The notes below the pieces were generated by a model. That model did no database searches. It worked only from the letters and a program-made list of their open reading frames with translations, and was not told where the DNA came from. DNA of 16,740 nucleotides. It comes from Candidatus Krumholzibacteriia bacterium (GTDB lineage Bacteria > Krumholzibacteriota > Krumholzibacteriia > LZORAL124-64-63). The stretch covers positions 1-16,740 of the forward strand of contig JACZKN010000189.1 of the NCBI GenBank assembly GCA_014859985.1, in the 5' to 3' direction. Below, one piece after another: positions 13,601-16,740 of this stretch. Each line of letters opens with the position of its first letter. The first letter of the stretch is position 1. The position numbers were made by a program, and so were the translations under genes.

Positions 13601-16214
13601 AGATGTCGCGGATCCGGCTTGCTCCCTCCGCCACCACCCGGACCCGGGCCCCGAGGCCGTCGCGATTGGACGCGGTCCCCACGAGCTGCACCTGAAGCCA
13701 GTGCTGACCCGCCGCGACATCGTTGCGGAACAACCTGTTCGGCTGACCCTGGTTTGCGAGGTAAAGATCGAGGTCACCGTCGTTGTCGGCGTCGCCCCAG
13801 GCGACGCCCTGGCCGGAGCCGGTGTCGGCCAGCTGGGTGCCGCCGGCGACCTCAGAGAACACGTCCCCACCCTCGTTGCGGAACAGCCTGTTCGCGCTGC
13901 CGCTGTTGGCCAGGTAGAGGTCGAGGTCACCGTCGTTGTCGTAGTCACCCCAGGCTACGCCTCTTCCGTTTCCGGCGTCGGCCAGCGGCGTGCCGACGGC
14001 GACGTCCACCCAGGAGCCCTCGTCATTGCGAAACAACCGGTTCTCCGTGCCCGCGTTAGCCAGGTAGAGGTCGAGATCGCCATCGTTGTCGTAGTCGCCC
14101 CACGCGACACCATAGCCGCCCCCCGTGTCGCCCAGCGGGCCGCTGGTCGCGTCCACGAACGTGCCACCGCCTTCATTGCGGAACAGCTTGTTCGCCTGAC
14201 CGGCGTTCGCCAGATAGAGGTCCAGGTCGCCGTCGTTGTCGTAATCGCCCCACGCCACGCCGTTCCCGACACCGCCATCGGCCAACGGACCGCCGGGGAC
14301 GTCTGAGAACGTTCCATTGCCGCCGTTGCGGAACAGTTTGTTCGCCGAGTTGCTGTTGGCGAGGTAAAGATCGAGGTCGCCATCGTTGTCGTAGTCAGCC
14401 CACCCAACGCCGCGCCCGGAGCCGCCCGGATCGGCCAGCAGGTTGGGAATGGAGGATGCCGTGGTGGTGACGTCCACGAAAGCACCGCCCCCCTGGTTCT
14501 GGAACAGTCGGTTCGTCAGGCTCGTCGAACTGCCGTTGGCCAGGTAGAGGTCGAGGTCGCCGTCGTGGTCGTAGTCGCCCCAGACCGCGCTGAAGCCCGA
14601 TCCGGTATCTCCCAGCGGAGTGCCGGCTGTCGCATCCACGAACGTGTTGTTTCCCTCGTTGTGAAGCAGCTGGTTCGCCTCCCCGATTCGAGTCAGATAG
14701 AGGTCCACGTAGCCGTCGTTGTCGTAGTCACCCCACGCCACGCCAGAGCCATTGCCGGGGGCGGCCAGCGGCGTGCCGGCGGCGACATCCTCGAAGAATC
14801 CGGGCTCCCGGACCGTCTGGGCGGTGTTCGCTGTCGGCACGGGGCTCACCACCTGCACGATTCCGCTCGGCCAGGTCACGATCAAGGAATCGACTGTCGC
14901 GGTGGCTCCGAGTCCGAACGAGGCCACCATGGCGTCCTGGGAACAGTAGCCCGAGCCGCCGGAGATCTCGCGGATCATGCTCACGCCACCGGCCACCACC
15001 CGGACCCAGGCGCCGATACCGGCGGAGTTGGACACGGCCCCCCGGAGCTTCACCTGCAGCCAGTGCTGGCCCGCCGCGGCGTCGCTGCGAAACAGCTTGT
15101 TGGCCTGACCGGCGTTCGCGAGGTAGAGATCGAGGTCGCCATCGCCGTCGTAGTCGCCCCACGCCACGCCCGTGCCGTTCGCGGCGTCGGCCAACGGCGT
15201 GCCGGCGGCAACGTCCACGAACGTGCCGGAGCCGTCGTTCCGGAACAGCCTGTTCGCGGTGATCAAGTTGGAGAGATAGAGGTCGAGGTCGCCGTCGTTG
15301 TCGTAGTCCCCCCACGCCACGCCCTGGCCTAGCCCGGTGTCGCCCAGCGGCGTGCCGCCGGTCGCGTCCGCGAAGCTGCCACCGCCTTCATTGCGGAACA
15401 GCTTGTTCGCGTTGCCGCTATTGACGAGATAGAGGTCGAGGTCGCCGTCGTTGTCGTAGTCGCCCCACGCCACGCCCTGGCCGTTGCCGGCGTCGCCCAG
15501 CGGCGTGCCTCCGGTCGCGTCCGCGAAGCTGCCGCCGCCGTCGTTGCGGAACAGCTTGTTCGCGCTGCCGCCGTTGGCCAGGTAGAGATCGAGGTCGCCA
15601 TCGCCGTCGTAGTCGCCCCATGCCACGCCGATGCCATTCCCGTTGTCGGCCAGCGGCGTCCCGGCGGCGACGTCCACGAACGTGCCGCCGCCGTCGTTGC
15701 GGAACAGTTTGTTCGGCGACCCGAAGTTGGCGAGATAGAGGTCGAGGTCGCCGTCGTTGTCGTAGTCGCCCCACGCCACGCCAGATCCACTCCCCGCATC
15801 TGCCAGCGGCGAGGCGCCGGTCGCGTCCACGAAGCTGCCGCCGCCCTCGTTGCGCAGCAGCTTGTTCGCGCCATCGTTGGCTACGTAGAGGTCGAGGTCG
15901 CCGTCGTCGTCGTAGTCCCCCCACGCGACACCATAGCCGCTCCCCATGTCGCCCAGCGGGCCGCTGGTCGCGTCCGCGAAGGTGCCGCCGTCGTTGCGCA
16001 GCAGCTTGTTCGCGCCGCCATTGGCGATGTACAGGTCGAGGTCGCCGTCGTTGTCGTAGTCGCCCCACGCCACGCCCTGGCCGTTGCCGGGGTCGGCCAG
16101 CGATGTGCCGGCAGCGACCTCCACGAACTGGGCGGAGGCGGAAGCCGGCGCGAGCGCGAGCAGGGCGGCGGCGCAGGCAGACATGACGAGATAGCTGACA
16201 TTTGACAGTTTCAT
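10677..16214 (-). CDS. giant secreted FG-GAP/VCBS repeat protein with three UnbV (ASPIC) domains, an Fn3-like domain and a C-terminal sorting domain
   Basis: The 1845-residue protein starts at the ATG at 16214, with GGAGGG six bases upstream, and has a signal peptide (1 to about 28, MKLSNVSYLV to SASA). Twenty-six blades of about 50 residues centre on WGDYDNDGDLDLY; DxDxDGxxD is a calcium-binding loop of integrin-type FG-GAP propellers. They are arranged as seven (30-384), UnbV domain (from W385), seven (473-838), UnbV (from W839), seven (927-1285), UnbV (from W1286), then five of a variant type (1374-1624, WGDYDSDGDLDILLAG). Each UnbV copy reads WLQVKL.G through GSGYCSQDAMVASFGLG to WPSG. 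An Fn3-like segment follows (about 1632-1750), and residues 1755-1845 carry NYPNPFNPSTTLRF to KKMILLK. The likely role is a surface-exposed, calcium-stabilised adhesion or carbohydrate/protein-binding protein; no catalytic domain is seen. It appears monocistronic. Confidence 0.93.
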   Translation of the reverse strand: MKLSNVSYLVMSACAAALLALAPASASAQFVEVAAGTSLADPGNGQGVAWGDYDNDGDLDLYIANGGANKLLRNDGGTFADATSGPLGDMGSGYGVAWGDYDDDGDLDLYVANDGANKLLRNEGGGSFVDATGASPLADAGSGSGVAWGDYDNDGDLDLYLANFGSPNKLFRNDGGGTFVDVAAGTPLADNGNGIGVAWGDYDGDGDLDLYLANGGSANKLFRNDGGGSFADATGGTPLGDAGNGQGVAWGDYDNDGDLDLYLVNSGNANKLFRNEGGGSFADATGGTPLGDTGLGQGVAWGDYDNDGDLDLYLSNLITANRLFRNDGSGTFVDVAAGTPLADAANGTGVAWGDYDGDGDLDLYLANAGQANKLFRSDAAAGQHWLQVKLRGAVSNSAGIGAWVRVVAGGVSMIREISGGSGYCSQDAMVASFGLGATATVDSLIVTWPSGIVQVVSPVPTANTAQTVREPGFFEDVAAGTPLAAPGNGSGVAWGDYDNDGYVDLYLTRIGEANQLLHNEGNNTFVDATAGTPLGDTGSGFSAVWGDYDHDGDLDLYLANGSSTSLTNRLFQNQGGGAFVDVTTTASSIPNLLADPGGSGRGVGWADYDNDGDLDLYLANSNSANKLFRNGGNGTFSDVPGGPLADGGVGNGVAWGDYDNDGDLDLYLANAGQANKLFRNEGGGTFVDATSGPLGDTGGGYGVAWGDYDNDGDLDLYLANAGTENRLFRNDEGSWVDVAVGTPLADAGNGRGVAWGDYDNDGDLDLYLANSGSANRLFRNEGGDVFSEVAGGTQLADTGSGQGVAWGDADNDGDLDLYLANQGQPNRLFRNDVAAGQHWLQVQLVGTASNRDGLGARVRVVAEGASRIRDISAGSGFCSQDAMVASFGLGAATTVDSLIVRWPSGRVQRVLPAPAVDQMLQVVEDTDIQDVAAGTPLGDTGSGRAMAWGDYDNDGDLDLYLANSGQANKLFRNDGGGTFTDATSGPLGDTGYGRGVAWGDYDNDGDLDLYLSNDGQANKLFRNDGGGAFVDVTGVSPLGDTGWGYGVAWGDYDNDGDLDLYLANVGSANKLFRNDGGGGFADATGGTPLGDAGYGQGVAWGDYDDDGDLDLYLANYGQANKLFRNDGDGTFVDATSGQLANTGSGTGVAWGDYDNDGDLDLFLANSGEANKLFRNDGDGDFFDATGLALPPGDSGSCHGVAWGDYDNDGDLDLYLANVGSANKLLRNDGGTFLDATALVPPLGDAGNGFGVAWGDYDNDGDLDLYLANSGQANKLFRNDAAENQHWLQVKLEGTRSNRAGIGARVRVVAGGSSQIREISGGSGYCSQDAMVASFGLGAAATIDSLIVHWPSGVVQAVSPAPSVDGALLVVESGFYDLAAGLEGVRRGAAAWGDYDNDGDLDILLTGYSASNVPISRVYNNDGGVFTDIAAGLAGVWQGAAAWGDYDNDGDLDLLLTGTDADFVRVARIYNNDGGVFTDIAASLEGVIFSSVAWGDYDSDGDLDILLAGRTASVVNISRIYRNDAGTFVDVAAGLEGVEFSSVAWGDYDSDGDLDILLAGRTASGVTISRIYGNDDGTFTDTGAGLVGVYLSAVAWGDCDNDGDLDILLTGYRASNVHIARIYENTTGSANTIPSAPANLGASLSGGIATFTWDAGSDNETPAAGLSYNLRVGTTPGGSELSAAMADSASGYRRLPAGGNAQQRLSWSLDFSAVAPDATLYWSVQTVDTGFAGSAFAAEQSLEPGSVSAVAELPTRFALHPNYPNPFNPSTTLRFDLPQAGKVELTIYDTAGRRVRTLVRETLAAGRQEVVWRGRDDGGRQVASGVYFYRLEAGTFGETKKMILLK
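11343..12095 (-). repeat. FG-GAP block 4: five variant blades without UnbV
   Basis: Five units encode residues 1374-1624 with a different consensus (WGDYD[NS]DGDLDILL[TA]G, then ISRIYNNDGG.FTDIAAGLEGV). Blades three and four are nearly identical over their cores. The set is two short of the seven in each earlier block and leads into the Fn3-like segment. Confidence 0.8.
12360..13436 (-). repeat. FG-GAP block 3: seven blades, then UnbV 3
   Basis: Seven units encode residues 927-1285. Blades are very alike (LANSGQANKLFRND or close variants). The sixth blade has a Cys (DSGSCHGVAWG). Confidence 0.85.
13701..14798 (-). repeat. FG-GAP block 2: seven blades, then UnbV 2
   Basis: Seven units encode residues 473-838. 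This is the most diverged block: the first blade reads NDGYVDLYL, the second carries an insertion (NGSSTSLTN), the third has WADYDNDG and the seventh WGDADNDG. Confidence 0.85.
15063..16127 (-). repeat. FG-GAP block 1: seven blades, then UnbV 1
   Basis: Seven WGDYD[ND]DGDLDLY units encode residues 30-384. Blades four and seven have GDG in place of NDG in the calcium loop, and blade two has DDG. The UnbV domain begins immediately after blade seven (WLQVKL at 15046-15062). Confidence 0.85.
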
Positions 16215-16283
16215 GGACGGCCCTCCATCAAGTGAGACGAGGAGACGCCGTGCGCAAGCGGCATGTCTGGCAGGTTGTTGTAT

Positions 16284-16361
16284 CTGTTTTAGGAAAACAG
16301 CTCGCCGGGGGAACCGGCCAGAAGCTCTGAGCTTGCTGACCCGCGCGTTCCCGCAAACGCG
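16284..16361 (-). promoter_or_regulatory. structured 5' leader of the giant gene: four consecutive hairpins
   Basis: Between the predicted promoter and the ATG lie four perfect stems: CGCGTT/AACGCG (16344-16361), AAGCTC/GAGCTT (16322-16334), GCCGG/CCGGC (16304-16318) and CTGTTTT/AAAACAG (16284-16300, loop of three). Together they occupy about half of a roughly 160-base untranslated leader. They may stabilise the mRNA or control translation; no known riboswitch class is recognised. Confidence 0.4.
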
Positions 16362-16378
16362 AAAATTAATGGACTTAT

Positions 16379-16407
16379 ACTATACTATAATGCTCTTGTT
16401 CTGGCAA
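16379..16407 (-). promoter_or_regulatory. candidate sigma-70-type promoter of the giant gene
   Basis: Read on the minus strand, TTGCCA (16407-16402) and TATAGT (16384-16379) are separated by exactly 17 bases. The -10 region is a run of overlapping TATAGT/TATAAG hexamers. Transcription would begin near 16372, about 158 bases before the ATG at 16214. Confidence 0.5.
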
Positions 16408-16428
16408 GCAATTTATATAAACGCCTGC

Positions 16429-16449
16429 TGTGCCTTGTGCCTTGTGCCT
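16429..16449. repeat. three tandem copies of TGTGCCT
   Basis: Three perfect 7-base units sit upstream of the giant gene's promoter. This is a simple microsatellite that could vary in number by slippage; no function is implied. Confidence 0.7.
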
Positions 16450-16524
16450 ACCAAATATCCCGTCCGCGTAGATGGCTAACGACTTATGCCAGCGTGCCGA
16501 TACCCGCGATTATGCTCAAACACC

Positions 16525-16608
16525 TCATGCTCTTGCTGCTGGCGGCGCTTCGCGGCGCACCGCCTCCAGCTTCAACTCGCGGCTGTAGGGAGGATTAGGA
16601 CGACTCAT
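16525..16608 (-). pseudogene. truncated IS3/IS911-type transposase OrfA fragment
   Basis: An ATG at 16608, preceded by GGAGGTGTCGCG (a good ribosome-binding site), opens a 27-codon frame: MSRPNPPYSRELKLEAVRR, then an unrelated tail EAPPAARA and TGA. The first 19 residues match the start of IS3/IS911-type OrfA proteins (Y-S-x-E-x-K-L-E-A-V-R at the first helix of the DNA-binding domain). A full OrfA is about 90-100 residues, so the rest is missing. No OrfB is visible downstream on the minus strand before the giant gene. This is a decayed insertion-sequence relic. Confidence 0.6.
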
Positions 16609-16621
16609 CGCGACACCTCCG

Positions 16622-16637
16622 GGCTACCATTGTAGCC
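16622..16637 (-). other. hairpin just upstream of the transposase fragment
   Basis: GGCTAC and GTAGCC pair perfectly around CATT, 13 bases before the fragment's ribosome-binding site on the minus strand. Insertion sequences often carry such stems near their ends to shield the transposase start from read-through transcription. That is a plausible role here. Confidence 0.4.
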
Positions 16638-16671
16638 ACTTCGAAATGTCGGAAAAAGTCGGGCAGGTCCA
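16638..16671 (-). mobile_element. possible terminal end of the insertion-sequence relic
   Basis: Read on the minus strand, the sequence from 16671 begins TGGACCTGCCCGAC and continues through CTTTTTCCGACA. The TG start, the CTGCCC stretch and the later GACA resemble terminal inverted repeats of IS3-family elements, and it lies about 60 bases before the OrfA start, as expected for a left end. The opposite end is not in the window, so the boundary is unconfirmed. I see no gene in 16672-16740. Confidence 0.3.
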
Positions 16672-16740
16672 ATCAAAAAATTTGGCTCGGCAGGCGCGAC
16701 TGAAAAGTGGAAAGCCCGCGCACGTCCCCCTAGACCGCCC

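Noticed and set aside
11343..16127. Regular repeats of about 150 bases, considered as a CRISPR-like or satellite array
   Set aside because: The repeats are in frame within one long gene with a signal peptide and encode calcium-binding propeller blades; the intervening sequence is coding.
16450..16520. GGCTAAC / GTTAGCC stretch considered as an integron attC site
   Set aside because: The heptamer does not fit the RYYYAAC/GTTRRRY consensus, no matching second half was found, and there is no cassette gene or integrase nearby.
16667..16674. GTCCAATC near the right edge considered as another copy of the 22-base repeat core
   Set aside because: Only seven bases match, there is no second copy at 22 bases, and it lies at the presumed insertion-sequence end.

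Overview
The window is high-GC bacterial DNA, apparently from an uncultured, heterotrophic, Gram-negative-type organism. Two secreted proteins end in the same roughly 90-residue FlgD-like/type IX-style C-terminal domain (PNPFNPST near its start, KKM[IV]LLK at the very end). A giant FG-GAP/UnbV (ASPIC) repeat protein and a Ser/Thr kinase fused to a PD40 propeller are also present. This mix is typical of FCB-superphylum and related candidate lineages such as Krumholzibacteriota or Eisenbacteria. The placement is inference from domain content, with no marker gene to confirm it.

Layout. 1-1607 (minus): a tight kynureninase to alpha/beta-hydrolase pair; the hydrolase runs off the left edge and could be an arylformamidase, which would make this a tryptophan/kynurenine catabolic unit. 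1751-2797 (minus): a solitary class II Fic AMP-transferase with an AT-rich, motif-laden upstream region. 3107-4528 (plus): an exported protein with two SnoaL/NTF2-like domains in exact tandem plus the C-terminal sorting domain. 4678-5613 (plus): an unrecognised, probably exported 311-residue protein, convergent with the next unit. 8970-5687 (minus): an exported flavin-reductase-fold protein followed 44 bases later by a membrane Ser/Thr kinase with an extracytoplasmic propeller. 9070-10314 (minus): a solitary AAA/DUF4143 ATPase. 10677-16214 (minus): a 1845-residue secreted protein built as 7+7+7+5 FG-GAP blades with three UnbV domains. 16525-16671 (minus): a broken insertion-sequence end with the first codons of an IS3/IS911-type OrfA.

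The most unusual signal is a small cis-element family. A core reading CGTCCAAWTGCA on the plus strand recurs at an exact 22-base period: three clear copies plus one degenerate copy directly before the ATPase start, and two copies before the flavin-reductase-like gene, which is also just after the ATPase stop. A closely related single copy lies upstream of the Fic gene. All are in the same orientation relative to the gene they precede. This looks like a phased operator/iteron array linking otherwise unrelated genes, or alternatively the borders of a mobile ATPase gene. I do not recognise it from described systems.

Terminators here are mostly GC-rich hairpins without strong T-runs, so terminator calls are tentative. 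No tRNA, rRNA or CRISPR array was seen.
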